From Saururus chinensis (lineage: Eukaryota; Streptophyta; Magnoliopsida; Piperales; Saururaceae), in assembly GCA_035235625.1 (NCBI GenBank), contig CP141148.1, positions 4,273,001-4,337,000 of the forward strand: a stretch of 64,000 nt of DNA. Direction: 5' to 3'. The notes below the pieces were generated by a model. That model did no database searches. It saw only the letters and a list, made by a program, of their open reading frames with translations, and was not told the DNA's origin. The translations under genes were made by a program, and so were the position numbers. Shown in pieces: positions 40,395 through 53,195 of the stretch; position 1 is the first letter of the stretch; each line of letters starts with the position of its first letter.

Positions 40395-41629
40395 TGTCAC
40401 GAGCGTGAAGTTAACATTCACGTGATGGCCTAGCTGCACCATACAACCAGTAGTCTATCCACATTTTCACCCAAGTTTATGCACATCCAAAACAAAGTAA
40501 AACAAATGCAAAGATAAGGAAAAAGAAGGACCAACTCTAAAACCTTTTATTCAGCATGTAGTTTACATTAATAAGGTCCCTACTTTGCTCCCAACCCAAC
40601 ACCACTTAGTTATCTTACAAACTAGTCTACCCTTTAGCTGAAATACGGCTCAAGCCTTACTAAGTTACTGAGTATGGTCTGCCCCTTGTTTACTACCCAA
40701 CAGTCATCCGAAACTGTGGTCAAAGCTCTCAATCCACCCCTTATAGAATTCTTGAGTTTTCTGAATGCTTGAATCTCATAAAACAAGGCCTTGACCTCGC
40801 TCCCAACCCAAGGATTAGCTCTGCGCCGACAAAGTACTCCTTTGGCTCACCCACTTGGCTGGATTCACCCCTTGGCTAAATCTACCAAGGCTTGCTAAAT
40901 TGACTCACGCCCTCAGCCCTCCATATGTTGATTACAATGGGTCTCTCCCCTCTCCCAATGTGTTGTACGCCCCCTTTATAGAAAAAGGGTCGGGAAGCCT
41001 GGTACTACTAGGACTAGATCGATCTTAGTTACAAATTTAGATCCCAATAGTCTCTGCCTATTACAAATAGGAAACCAGCCCATACACATGCCCAAAATAG
41101 TCCAAAAAAAATCCTAACCTAACTAGAAATCCAGCTGAACACTCCTTTAAGTGTCATGCCTCTCCTAGTATTCCTTGGAACTCCTACTTTTACTAGAATT
41201 CCTCCACTCGTATGCCTTTCATCAAGCAAGCGTTTTTTCTATGTCTACTTCTTGCATGAAGTCCTTATCCTGCTAGAATTTAGCCATCTTGAGCAGTCTG
41301 ATTTGCACACAACTCCTTATCCAGGTTTCCTTCTTACATTAGGCCTCCGAGATGACTCCTAGTTGCACTAAGAAATATTGGAACAAATTAGCAAATATAT
41401 CCAGCATCTCTCCTATTTTAACTAGGAGTTGTCTGTAAAAGTTATAGTCTTCCTAGGAACCGTCTTAGGTAATGGCCCCAGCCTACCATTTAATCGTACT
41501 CTGAGTAAGACTTGTATATAAGTCTGTCAATGCACCAACGTCGTTGTTTATCAGTTTTCCTTTGGCCATTTGCTCACCAAGCTGAAACTCATTTACCCCT
41601 TAGCCTATTCCATGACTAGAGGTCTAACA
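40395..41629 (-). mobile_element. Probable antisense solo LTR, 1.24 kb
   Basis: On the minus strand it starts TGTTAGACCTCTAG (41629) and ends CGCTCGTGACA (40395), so it has TG...CA ends. The flanking 5-mers are CCAGG (40390-40394) and CTAGG (41630-41634), matching at 4 of 5. A TATA-like 'ctataaaggggg' lies at about 40982-40971 in the expected place, with a short leader after it. No partner LTR or gag-pol was found nearby. Family not determined. It is a fossil. Confidence 0.55.
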
Positions 41630-41634
41630 CTAGG

Positions 41635-42987
41635 GCAAAAGGAAAGGCTGCCGGAAGCATTCGATGAGAATTTTAGAAAGAGAAGATAAACCCTCATAAG
41701 TAAATTCAATCTAGAAAACCTATTTAATGCAAGCAAACAATTAGAGCCCCTTTGTTTTCTGTTAAGATTTCAACAATAAGCAGCTAATCCGAAGATGTGG
41801 GAGTTACAACTCCAATCCATTGAATCAAGGATCCAGAATCCTGGTGCCAAGTAAATCCAAACCGAGATGAGATGCGACTGGAATCATTATGTTTCTACAT
41901 ACCATTGTTGGTAGCTTGGAGGATCTTCAGCTCCAAAGCTCTTCAGAAATCCATGTATTAGCGCCTTCACATGTTTGCGAGAAGTAGGAGGGAGGAAAGT
42001 GCGGCTCAAGATGGGCATTAGTGCATGGTCAAAAACCTGGCCCATTCCTGAACTAAAAGGGTGACCAGTTTACGTTGGAGGAGGTCGGAATGGCCGCCAT
42101 CATCCGGCAAACCAATTAATAGTCGTAGCCCTGCAACGGGCTGCGGCTGTTCAATGTGAGAAAAAGGATGCAAAGCTCCGTTGTAGTTCATCTGCCTCGA
42201 CCCAGTGCAAAAGCTTGTCACGCTGTTGGATGGAGATGAAGAGTCCGAGTGGCAGACCAGACCCGATGTGTACCTAAAACACATGAATGGTACCCATGAT
42301 GCCAGCCACTCAACCCTTACATGGGTGTAAAAAAGCATTGAATTACTGAACCAGGACCGGTTCAGCAATAACAACACGTTGCCAAGAAGTGGGTAATTAT
42401 CTCGTAGTTTAATATAATAATACAACTACCCCCTCCTCCCAACAAACAATGTCTCAATTCCCACTAAAATTTAAATATTTTATTATTATTTTATTAATTT
42501 TTTCATGTGTCCATCCAATTCTGATTTGGTTGTGACCAGCGTGACTAAAAAGACAACAACTTTGTCTTGTGTGGTTGGCTCATGCCACCTCAACCTGCCA
42601 CTTTCTAGTGATAAGAAGAAGAAAAGGAAAGGAGGAAGAGAATAAAAAAAGCAAAGGGGAGGAGAAAGACACAGAGGAGGCTATGGCGATAGGAGAGGGG
42701 TTGACAAGGAACAAAACAACAATGTTATACCATGCTAGCTATGGATCGACACAATTACAATAGGAGTAGAATAGGTATATATATATATATTTATTTATTT
42801 ATTTTATAATATTTACTTGGAGAAGTGATACATTGTTGGGGTTGCAAAGTAAGACATTGTTAGGGTGATAATAGTAGCGCGCTGGATATAAAAATAAAGT
42901 TCATATGACAAGTGATTCTTAGAACGATGATAATATCCAATGTCTAACATGTATAGTCTAATGCATCTGCACGTACACTTTAACTAG
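41635..42987. other. Spacer with possible gene debris, nothing identified
   Basis: An open minus-strand frame of 135 codons at 42018-42425 has no family resemblance I can name and may be chance. AT-rich sequence and 'tatttattta' runs follow around 42780-42810. Confidence 0.35.
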
Positions 42988-43697
42988 TATTAGTAAAAGA
43001 GAATTTCTCATCCTCTTACAAGTATTTTTCAATAAAAACTTCTCCATTGACTGAAGTTCATCTTTCTTCAATTTAATCCCTATAATGCCCACATTACAAA
43101 ATAGTGTCCGTAAGGAGATTTTGTTTTGTTTTTAGTTTTCTTGATGTGAGGGGTAGGTTTTATTACGGGGGCTAACATTTTGGCCCGGTTTATAGGGCCC
43201 CTTTCAGGTCAAGAAGCCCACCCACTTTTGTTCTTGGACAACCATTAACCGGACGCATGGGATCCACTGTTGCAGACTAACCAATAATCATACAGGAAAA
43301 AAATTGTCATGATCTCAGGTTCATCGCGCTAGCGTAAGTAAGCCTACGAGTAACATGCACGACTGAAATTCTACCACCGGCTAGTGCTTATGGCAACTTT
43401 TTCCTTGTTTGATTATTGGTTAGTTTGCAATGGTGGATCCCCTCCACTTAATGGTTATCCAAGAATGTGCCCTATAAGCTAGGCACAGCTGCAATGTTAA
43501 TTAGCTTCCATAATAAAATCTTCGGCCTCACATCAAGAAAACTAAAAACAAAATAGAAGCTCGCTACTCCATGTTTTTTGTGTGGTCATATTTGTAATGT
43601 GGGATCATAGGGATTAATTTGAAGAAAGATGAACCAGTCAGGGTAGAAGTACTTATAGAAGACTTGTAATCAGATTAAAACTTCTCTTTTACTAATA
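42988..43697. mobile_element. Foldback (long inverted-repeat) element, about 710 bp
   Basis: The two halves are imperfect inverted copies of each other. Left 'tattagtaaaagagaa' (42988) pairs with right 'cttttactaata' (43697). Left 'gttcatctttcttcaattta' (43057) pairs with right 'ttgaagaaagatgaac' (43619-43634). Left 'tagttttcttgatgtgagg' pairs with right 'cctcacatcaagaaaacta' (43527). Left 'accattaaccgg...ggatccactgttgcagactaa' pairs with 43415-43465. Arms are about 320 bp around a 70-bp centre (about 43320-43390). No ORF is present. It is a large foldback MITE or an inverted duplication. The transposon superfamily is unknown, since no clear target duplication was found beyond a possible TA. 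Confidence 0.8.
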
Positions 43698-44979
43698 TAT
43701 TATCCATCTGCTATATCGTCCCTCTTCGCACAGTTGCAAAAACCCATCGCAAGAATTGTAGTTGTCAAATGGAACAGGTAATTAATCCGGGTATTAATAA
43801 TGCCACAATCCAACAAAAAGCAGCCAAGTACATCACCAGGATCGCCTTCACTGCTGGTGAGAACCCAGAAGTTGAAAGTTGACCATGTGGGCGGCGCGCC
43901 AAGAACATGAACGACCTCCTGACTGTTGATTGTTGAAGACAAGCTTCTTTGCCAGGGCCATGAAGGGCTGCACTTCACCAACTTTAATTCTGTGTATGAT
44001 GACGGGAAGCTGTTCAAGATGAGACTGAAGTTTGAGGGGAACGGCTACTACTGGTTGCCCCTTGGAAGGATAAGTTTGCTCATGGAATCTTCAGGCCGGG
44101 TACGGTGATGACTGCATGGGGCTTAAAGGAAGTAGGACAGCTATTGTTTGTTTTTAGGCTGGAGGATTTGAAAGGTGCAGGAGGCGTCAGGAGTGAGCTG
44201 TTCTGAAGGTCCCCAATGAAACTAACTCCTTGCAAGTCATGTCACTAATGCAAGTTGATGAAGAGAACAAATTTTGGGTGTTGCTTCTTGGTGAACCTTC
44301 AGGATTTTTTTATGATTGTTGGTCCTTATCGCTGCTTTATCTTTTCGTTTATTTTACTTGGTAATTTTTATGATTGTGGTCCTATCTTCTCATCTAATGT
44401 AGTTTTGGAGGTAATGTTGGGATTACGGTTATTACCATTAACTGCTTTCAATTAACTTTTTGCCTTAGCTCTACTTCTTTGTACTTCATTTATTCTAGGA
44501 TTGCTAAAGGTATATTTAGGTTAACCCACAGGTTGCTACATGTGTACATCAGATTACATTTTTCATTGTATACCTAAATTTCTTGTAAAAAGCAATATAT
44601 ATTTTTGGCTAACACAATCAGTTTTAGTGCATATAGTACATCTCTTTCGTTGTATTTTTTTCCTTTTTCAGTTTGGGTCAAAAGACTCGGAACAAATTCA
44701 TGATCAGTTTTTGCCATCTGGAGTCATCTCCTTTCGGCCGAGCATCAAATTTTCATGGTTATCCTGAGCCTAACCTTTCATGCAATGTATACCTGCAAAC
44801 AAACATTACAGAAATTGGCCATCTTCCTCGGCCATCTTCCTCTTGTAAGGTCATGCTATTTATACAAACAACATCTAGCATGAAATAAGTCTAATCGTAT
44901 CCCTTCTACTCCAACCATGGAAGGCCCTATTGACTGACATACCTATATTGGGTTGTGATACGCAAGGTGGAACACTTGC
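43698..44979. other. Spacer, weak coding-like patch, nothing identified
   Basis: A short plus-strand frame at 43926-44108 (LHFTNFNSVYDDGKLFKMRL, then KFEGNGYYWLPLGRI) looks protein-like, but I cannot assign a family. The opposite strand is open too. No supporting exons were found. Confidence 0.3.
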
Positions 44980-45650
44980 CATATTTTTTACATATACACG
45001 GTTGTATTGATACACCATACAAGTTGATATCATGTATCGACAATCAAGAAGGGATGTATTAGATTTTATCGCTTACAGCAAGGCTCAAACATTGCCCTGG
45101 AGATTTACCCTAACACTCTTCTAAGCAACTGCACCAAGCGCTTTTGATGTTATACTTCTATCACTTTTTATATTTAACAAATCCTATATTTAAGGCTAGG
45201 CCTACATTTCCCTTTATTAATTTTTTATATATATTTCTTGTCATTGCTGACTACCTTTAAATATAAGTCTCATTTATATGTGTCCATGTACATGCGAGAT
45301 GCTTTCCGGCCACACAATTTTGATCACATGACTCATGAGTTTGTATCTGCCTGCCTATCTCATGATACACACATGACATTGAATCTTAATCTAACAACAT
45401 GCAATGCATCTAATGCATGCCGATACTCATGCCACCCGATATATATTAACTTTTTTTTTTACATATTGACATGAATTGCTTAGCAATCCATTTATGCGAC
45501 AACTATCATAGTACAAATTTGCATCACTTAACTAAACAAATTGTTCTACGTAATTTTATTAGACTACCAATGAGAGGATAGTAGAACTTTTAAAAGGATG
45601 AGTATTTATCAAGTTTATGTGTGCTAGACAAACTTACAATAAGCATATAA
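44980..45650 (-). repeat. Dispersed repeat with SINE-like motifs, copy B
   Basis: Second copy of the repeat at 32300-32960, in direct orientation. On the minus strand, 45145-45075 reads 'ttggtgcagttgcttaga' (A-box-like), then 'tgtttgagccttgc' (B-box-like). Both copies share the downstream AT-rich segment ending in 'ttttaaaaggat'. By eye the copies are about 75% identical, so the family is old. Confidence 0.5.
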
Positions 45651-48600
45651 TAAATGGACATGTATACTAACTAATATTTTTTTCTTTTTTCATATACTCA
45701 ACAGTCATAAGGATTACTATTGGAGCAAATGGGTCCTCTTTCTAGTTTTGACCTAGCAAAATTCTTTTTACCATGGATTTTTTTTATAATAATTGTAAAA
45801 AGGTTGATTATTGATTCTTAATTTGACTTTGTGCTCACTTACAATATTTTCTAATTATACTATTTATAAAGTATTATAATGATATTTTGTAAGTTTCATA
45901 AAGTTTTGATATATCTTAGGGGTTTTGCACCCATCTCAGTGAGTAATGAGCATATAAATGCTAGATACCCTTACCAGTAGTCATTGTCATCATCATTGAT
46001 ACCGATACAACCTTCCATGCTCCTATAGTCCTATAGCAGAATTTGGTATATCTCCTTTCATTCACCCTTCTGACAAGGTGGTGACACCAAGGCAAGCTCT
46101 GATGAGTGTTAGTGAGCTCCATGATTTAATTCTCCTTAATTATTTCTTTATCAATTTTGAAGAAGGAATTACATGAAAACTTAATGGAGATATTATTAGA
46201 AAATTCTTAACTATATCATACAACTAGAATTTGATTAGCTTATGAAGCAAAATAAAAACAATGCAAAAATAAGAAAATAAAATTGTTGGTTCAATTTAGC
46301 ATTATTGTTGATACACTCGAGTAATATTATTAAATTAATTCAATAATATTTTTTGAATCATTTCATATCTTCCCTTATCAATAGATAACATGTATTAATA
46401 AATATCCTTACTACCAATAAGAGTATGTCAGTATTGAAAATATTGGTAAATTGATTCAACAATGCTACTGAAATGCTTTAGTAATAATGTTGAATCAATT
46501 CAACGTGTTGAAGCATTTGAACAATATTTTATGAACCACTCCATTTTTTTTCTATATTAATAAATATCTTGCATACCATTGAGAATAAATTATATGAAAA
46601 AAACATTATCTTACAAATCACAATAAGTTCGATGGTACAACAAAGTAATTTTTTCTCTGTATATGTTTTCCTATATCAATAAGTTTAATATTATGACACA
46701 AAAGTCATTCAATAGAAAATAGCCTGGCAATGGAGCCTTCTAGGATCTCTACTGTAATTTGGGTCTCAAATAGTGGAGTATATCATCCTAAAATAGTTGA
46801 AAAACATAGTTTTGTGAGAACCATGCTTTACAAAATGAAGGAACAAAATAGATCATCCAAATTTGAGTAAAGTGTGTCATGGCATAGCTCTTCTAAATCC
46901 TTTTTACTAAAACAGTGCCATAAATTATGAGATTTTTTTTCTTTCTTAAATGTAAAATAAATCTTCTGATTAAATATTCAGGTCATGATAATTGAGGTTC
47001 TCAAATATGAATATTTAAACTTATGATATTAAAGTCCATAAATAGTAGGTTAACCCTATAAGTACAAGTATGTCATTTATATAAATATAAATAACTAAGT
47101 AAAGTTGGGTTTCACACAATTAAATTTAAGTACTTACAAAATTGCAGAAGTCATAAATTAAATCTCACTTGTGCAATATCATCCTCAAACCACAACCCAC
47201 GATCTTGGTGTCACTAGGGCTCACTAGAAGAACCTACAACCAACAAGATTAAACAACAACAGAATATATTCTCTTTCCGAAGGAGAGTTTCCAAAAGAGC
47301 AAAATAATTAATTAATATTTTTTAGATTTTGCCAACATCGTAGAGATGTTAATTGCCTACATACATATGGATAAAGTCTCCAATGTTATTGCTAAAAAAA
47401 TCAGATCCAGAAGTAGTTCTACCTAGAAACTACCACCAACTCAGGAAGCATAACATTATATATGCAATGCTTTAAGTATTTTAAATATTTAAAGCAGCAT
47501 ATATTTTATGTATATCCTTTCAATATTTCACTCATTATAGTTAAACAATCAATATTAAACAATCTTATTAATTATCTCATTAACCTCTATTCAATAATTA
47601 ATAACTTTGTCTAGCTAATCCTAAAGACAGACAAACATATCACATGTCATCGTAAGTGACATGTGACAAAAATTACTATGGAGCATCCTTGAAAAGGAAC
47701 AATCTATAGTGACATTGGAATCTATTAGGAAGTGTTATCACCTAACCTAGACCCTAAGGACCTAGCATGAGTGGAAGGTTATTACCCACAACTTCACTTG
47801 AATAGAATTGGTGAGAGACATTAACCAAGCAAGATGTTAGTGATTCCAACTACATGTACACTAAATGTTTATGAGCAAATCGGTTGTAAACAAGGTTCAC
47901 ATAGAGCTCCCTTCAATAGGGAGGTGCTTACATGACCAAATCAACAATTTATCAATAGAGGTAAGACTCAAAAAACCCAGTCTGAACTCTATCAGTTTTT
48001 ATCCAACAAAGAAGGATTCAAAATAACTATCACAAATCCTATCACTCTCTAAGACTAGGGTCAAAATTCTAGACAGACATCAATTCATTAACTAAAGAAA
48101 ATTATTATGTCAACGGTCTTATTCACTCTATGAACTAGTCTCATACTCCTCTGAGGGTATTTTACTTTTTATTTTAATTAGGTATTCTCGCTCAATCTAA
48201 AGCTATCTAAGATTAATCTTTCATTAATATTAAGCTAGTGATAAATTATTATCACAACAACAATTGCAAACATATTTTTTCTTGCATGTATGCCCAGTGG
48301 AGGCTCCGCAGATCTAATAGAGGGGCTAAATTAATGGGAAGGAGGATGAGGACATCCCGGCTATCAACTTCTGGCTGGCCAACCACCCCTCCCCGTCTTC
48401 CTCTACCTAGTCGTGTGGATGGATACGAAGAAGACAAAGGAGGAGGGAAGAAGTGGCATGTGGTCAGCCCTTCCTCCGCCTCCCCTAGGTATCCTAGCAG
48501 TGGCTAGGGCTCTAACAGCAAGCTGCTCTCCAATCCATTAGTAGCAATCAGCAGACAATTGGCCAGAGCCAGACGTAGCTACCAACAACTTAGCCCTCAA

Positions 48601-49500
48601 GCTTCAATAAATTAAAATTAAAATTAAAAGGGGGGATTTCCCACCAAAATCCCACAATCAAGCATAAGTCGCCCTTAATTAACCCTACAATGTATAGTAA
48701 TTAGTGTTAATGAGCAATCCTACCTCGTCAAAACTCCTGTCTTTATGCTTGCTCCTCCCCACCTTAGTTGCTAGCCACACTCACTGAAAACTCCCCAGCT
48801 GTCCTTTTCTATCTTTGCATGGTGGTTCCTCTTCTAATAAGCCTAAGCATGTATTTATAGTTAATGGATATTAGGGTTTCTAATCTCCTAAGAACTTTAG
48901 GCTAACTAAATCTCCATAGGATAACCAATTGGGCCTATTAAAACCATTCCTATCATTTTAGTTAACCAGGCCCACCGAGCACATAAAACGGCTCAATTGC
49001 ATGCCTCATTCGCATAAACTAGTCATGTATGTTATGTTTAACTGTGAACTGTTATATCTCCCTCATCCAAACTTGGTAGCGTTTGAAAGCTCTTTTCGTC
49101 TACTTTCTAATCAAATAGTATCAATCTCAAATTTCATATATTTAGGAAGTTATTAAACTGATAAGGTCCAAAGGTCAAAGTCCTTAATGTCCACTATTAA
49201 AAAATTAGAAATTTTTTGGATATTACAAAGTGCACATTTTGTACCTAAGTGAAATTCATCGTCATGTAGGAACTAATGCATTGACAATGCATATTAAGAA
49301 CAAGCCACAATCAACTTCATTGGTTTGATATGGACCCTTTTGACAGAGGACTCTCTTAGCACAATCAACCTCTAGCAGAAATGCCAAAGTTATTTAACAA
49401 TATTGCTAAATCAATTCAATAATAATGTAAAAGAGATTTAAATATATTGACGACACACTTTTGCATATACGTATTATACACAAATGTAAGTATACACCAA
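45651..49500. other. Long AT-rich spacer, no gene recognised
   Basis: Low-GC sequence with recurring 'ttgaatcaattcaa' and 'caatattgctaaatcaattc' motifs in both orientations (46270-46560 and again after 49380). A small GC-richer patch at 48290-48520 has short open frames on both strands and no recognised domain. Confidence 0.4.
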
Positions 49501-49519
49501 CAATAATTCAACAACAAGA

Positions 49520-49985
49520 TAGTAATATCCATAGCATATATAGCTATAAAATAATATTGTAAAAATGATTTAAAACTTACATTCTTTCAAATATATAGTA
49601 AAGTGCATAACATAATAGCCATAAATATATTATTGCAAAAATTGATTCTAAAAAATTGCATATTGATTCTACAATATACATATTATACAAGAATGCAATT
49701 AAAACCAACAACCAACAACCAATATAGTAATATGCATAACATTAGCTATAAAATATTGATTTAAATATATATTTATAATAAATCCATAAAATATTATTGC
49801 ACAAGTGATTCAAAATCTAGATTGATTCAAACATATAGTAATATGCACAACATAGCCATAAAAATATTATTGCATAATCGATTCATCAATATTGCTAAAT
49901 CAATTCTACATTATACATAGTATATAAAAAAAGTAACCAATTGCAATATAGTAATATGGATGACATAGTTATAATATATTAATTC
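49520..49985. repeat. Degenerate AT-rich repeats
   Basis: A module like 'tagtaatatgcataacat' followed by 'agctataaaatatt' occurs at 49520, 49596, 49725, 49836 and 49949, with spacers containing 'attgattcaa' and 'tatacatattatac'. It looks like a decayed tandem array of about 110-125 bp. Confidence 0.6.
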
Positions 49986-52462
49986 AAATATTTATGCATA
50001 ACATGACCAACGAATATTATTGTTGTATTGTTGAATAGATTCACGAATAAAGGAGTAAGAAGGAAAAAAATAAGAAAAGTAAGAAAATGCTATTGGATTT
50101 GGGAGTCATTGTGATGTGGACCTAGCGGAGGAGAGGGCGCCAAAGTTGGAGGGGTACGAGGGGAGGTCTACATGCGATGGGCAGTGGATTGGTGATGAGT
50201 GGGCGTAGGAGAGGGCACTTGTTCAGAGGAGTGCAGAGGGGTGGTTCGCGTGTGGTAGGAGGAGGAGGAGGTGTTGTGGGGGTGGAGGAGGAGGCAATGT
50301 AGGCGGAGGTGTGCGGGGAGGCTTGTCTGCTAATGGAGAAAGTAGATAGGCTTCTTGGGGCCGGGATTAGCTTTATGGGGTAGTAGATGTGCCGGTGGAT
50401 CGTCTTTTAAAGGCAAATAAGTGGGTAGAGGAGTGGGGGACATCATTGGATATGGAGGGTCATGCGAAGGAGGCAGATGGATCTAGTTCTTCATCTAACT
50501 AATTGGCCTCCTTAGGCGTCATATCAAATTCCTTAGGTGGTGGATCGTCTTCTTCTGGCAATAGAATGGCCAACAGAGAAGGAATAGGTGAAGAAGTGGG
50601 GGTGACATTTTATTGAATCATTTTATCATTTATGTAGAATAGACTTGTGGTGGCATTAACTGAAAGGGGGGAAAGATAATTTGGTCCGAACTTAACCTAA
50701 AAGTAGGTAACCTATAATATAAGGAGAAAAACCCATGTGATATGAAAATATCATATATTTGCCCCAAAATTTCATTAAATTTTATTTATATTAGACATTC
50801 TTAGGTAACATTTAATATAATGCATTTTTTTTATTGAATTGTGAAATCCATGGTTAACATTATAAAATATAGCTCTTATAGTATTTTTTTTAATATCCAA
50901 CTACTTAAATTGAGCCTAATAAAGTTATTAATATAAAATAATTTTTTTAAATAAAACTATTAATATAGATAAGGAGTGTGCTTTAAGACTGTCCATAAGG
51001 ACAACGTCATCAAGTACCCTACAATAATTATTATAAACCTTTGCAAAAGAAAGAAATGCATTTCATTTTGCACGTGAATGGATTTTCCAGTTTTAAAATT
51101 TTTTTTAGTTGGATGGGATTTTTGTACTGTAAGCAGTAATTTGTAGGGTCCGGAAAAAGATTATCCTTCTCATTAAGACATTTGAAATTCCCGATGTTCA
51201 TATAAAACTGTTACGAGTATTATTATTCAAGTGAAACTTGACGGCCTTCGCTGCTTTCTTCATATATTGAGTTATTTGACCTACAATCTATTATTTAACC
51301 ATAATCACTTTTATTACACAAATTATGCCCATAACCCTGGTTATTTCGGGGCAGGGGGATGAAGTTCACTATCACTTTCATTCCCCTACTTTGAGAATTT
51401 TAAGTAGCATTTGGCCAATATCAGAAATCAAACTTGTCCAACATGCAGCTCATAATGTTTGCTCTGCAAATAATGTTGCAAGTGCAAGAATGATAAGAAT
51501 TAGATAAATATTGTGTGACAATGGCTGTGTACTTTTCCAAAGGTGGGCCTTCACTTTTGAAAGAAGAAAACGCCACTCGCCATGCGCAGGATCTGGATAA
51601 ATCTAACTAACCTCTTCTTTGTCTCTTAAACAAGCAAGAACTTCCTTAACAATCACTTAAAAATTTCTGTCCAAGTTCTCAAGAAACACAGTGGTGTCCA
51701 CGTTTTCGGGTTATTGGATCGCTTTCCCCTTTCTGCGTGCATAAAAATGTCTGCATTAGCTGTATCAATGCATAAGCCCGTGAACATCTCAGCTTCTGTC
51801 CCTCCACTGTCTGGCACTGTACACCAATACGAGGTCTCCCAACTGGGACTGGTGGCGTCCACCATTAAAGGGCAGCTGGGAACACCTCTACTAATCAGAT
51901 TAGTGCAAGAAAACTGGCTGATTAAGCAAGCAAACATGATTACTCCCACTTAACCCACATCCCCAAATGAGATTAGGACTTCTGCTGGGATTTTTGGCAT
52001 TTAAAGAGCTCACATATCATAAAGAAACTTTTTGAGACTTTTCTGTTCTGTGTGTTTTTGGTACTGGCTTCACTCACGCAAAAGAACAAACAGGAAAACA
52101 ACAACCATAAATTTCCATGAATGCTTACAACGCGGACGGGAATCTTTTCGTTTCCTGTAAAAGACAAGCAGATACCCATAATTCCCCTTCCATCATCTCA
52201 TCTTCCCCAGAGCCCAAGATCATGGAAATTGATCAATAATTTCTCAATTAGTCCAATTTTTACATGGAGGAAAAACAAAGCTGAATTGAAAAAGACGCAA
52301 TCCGATTACCAGAACAAGAGACACACAAAGCGTGGATGGGTGATGGCCATCCTCAAATTACATAAAATTATACATATAAAGATATAAAAAAGCGAAATTG
52401 AAGAAAAAGATGAAATGGGTTACTGGATTTTGGGGGGAGGAATGGAGGATCTGCTTTCACGC
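49986..52462. other. Spacer downstream of the GID2-type gene
   Basis: A G-rich plus-strand patch at 50130-50470 and AT-rich DNA to about 51240. From 51320 to 52000 composition is balanced, with ORFs on both strands but no recognised family. The last few hundred bases before 52463 probably include the F-box gene's 3' UTR (minus strand). Confidence 0.4.
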
Positions 52463-53035
52463 TCATCGACCCAGTTTGTTGATGTTCATCTTCTCGTAGT
52501 GGCGAATCGAGAGAAGCGAGAGGGACACGTGGACCTCGTCTTTGCCCCAGTTGGCCTGCGGCTTGGCAGAAATCGAGGATGGGAAGGCGGCCGAGAGAGG
52601 CTGCGGCGGCGTGGAGGAGCCTGATCCGGAGGCGGAGGCCGATGCCGAGGCGACCGGGAGGGTAGGGGGCTTGATGAGGGGGAGGAGGCAGTGGGCGTGG
52701 AGGCGGCGGAACCCGCCCAGGGCGAGGACGACGGAGCGCATCTGCTGGCTGGTGCAGCCGACGGGGAGGCGCCAGTGGCGGTTGCAGAACAGCTCCCAGA
52801 GCCGCTCGTCCTGAGCCGTCCGGTGCCACTGGCGGCTCACGCAGGCCGCCGCCTCCAGCGTCCGGGAGTCGTCCACGTGCCTCAGCACCTCGAACAGCAG
52901 GTCGTCGTCCAGCTGAAACACGCAACCCTCCTCCTCGCCTCCTCCGCCGGCGTCCGCCACCTTCTCCTTCATCTTCGCCCTCTTCTTTGCCGCGTCGTCC
53001 TCCGTCCGGTCGTCCGCCGCAGCCGGCCGCTTCAT
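52463..53035 (-). CDS. GID2: F-box protein GID2/SLEEPY1-like (gibberellin signalling)
   Basis: Substrate-recognition subunit of an SCF ubiquitin ligase. Family members bind DELLA repressors after gibberellin perception by GID1 and send them for degradation in the nucleus. The 190-aa product has the three family hallmarks in order. First is an F-box at about 40-88 (FQLDDDLLFEVLRHV...CVSRQW...DERLWELFCNRHW). Second is the GGF motif at about 102-119 (VVLALGGFRRLHA), and third the C-terminal LSL region at about 165-183 (VHVSLSLLSIRHYEKM). Between GGF and LSL is a Ser/Ala/Pro-rich linker. It is intronless, as in SLY1 (151 aa) and rice GID2 (about 212 aa). The start is the first in-frame ATG; the frame is open upstream to a stop near 53141 but has no other ATG. 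The N-terminus is basic (KKRAKMKEK), a plausible nuclear signal. Strong GC bias in the 5' half. Intact. Confidence 0.93.
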   Translation of the reverse strand: MKRPAAADDRTEDDAAKKRAKMKEKVADAGGGGEEEGCVFQLDDDLLFEVLRHVDDSRTLEAAACVSRQWHRTAQDERLWELFCNRHWRLPVGCTSQQMRSVVLALGGFRRLHAHCLLPLIKPPTLPVASASASASGSGSSTPPQPLSAAFPSSISAKPQANWGKDEVHVSLSLLSIRHYEKMNINKLGR

Positions 53036-53154
53036 GGAGTCGGGGTTGGTGTGGGATCCGGGCGAGGATTCCGGCTTCGCCTTCGCCGGGTTCGTCGGAA
53101 TGATGGGGGTGAGGGCCAGTACTCTGGCGATTTGGCTTCTTTAGGGGGATGAGG

Positions 53155-53168
53155 GTGGGGCCCACACC
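53155..53168 (-). promoter_or_regulatory. Candidate TCP/site-II-like element upstream of GID2
   Basis: GTGGGGCCCACACC, centred about 125 bp upstream of the GID2-type ATG. It contains GGGCCCAC, similar to TCP-binding sites common in plant promoters. It is palindromic, so the strand is uncertain. Function is inferred from the motif only. Confidence 0.35.
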
Positions 53169-53195
53169 GGGGGGGTGGGGAGTTATTATTTTCTA

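Noticed and set aside
52368-53165. 265-aa minus-strand frame and long plus-strand frames over the GID2-type gene
   Set aside because: Alternative frames of a GC-rich true gene. Only the 190-aa frame has the F-box, GGF and LSL motifs.
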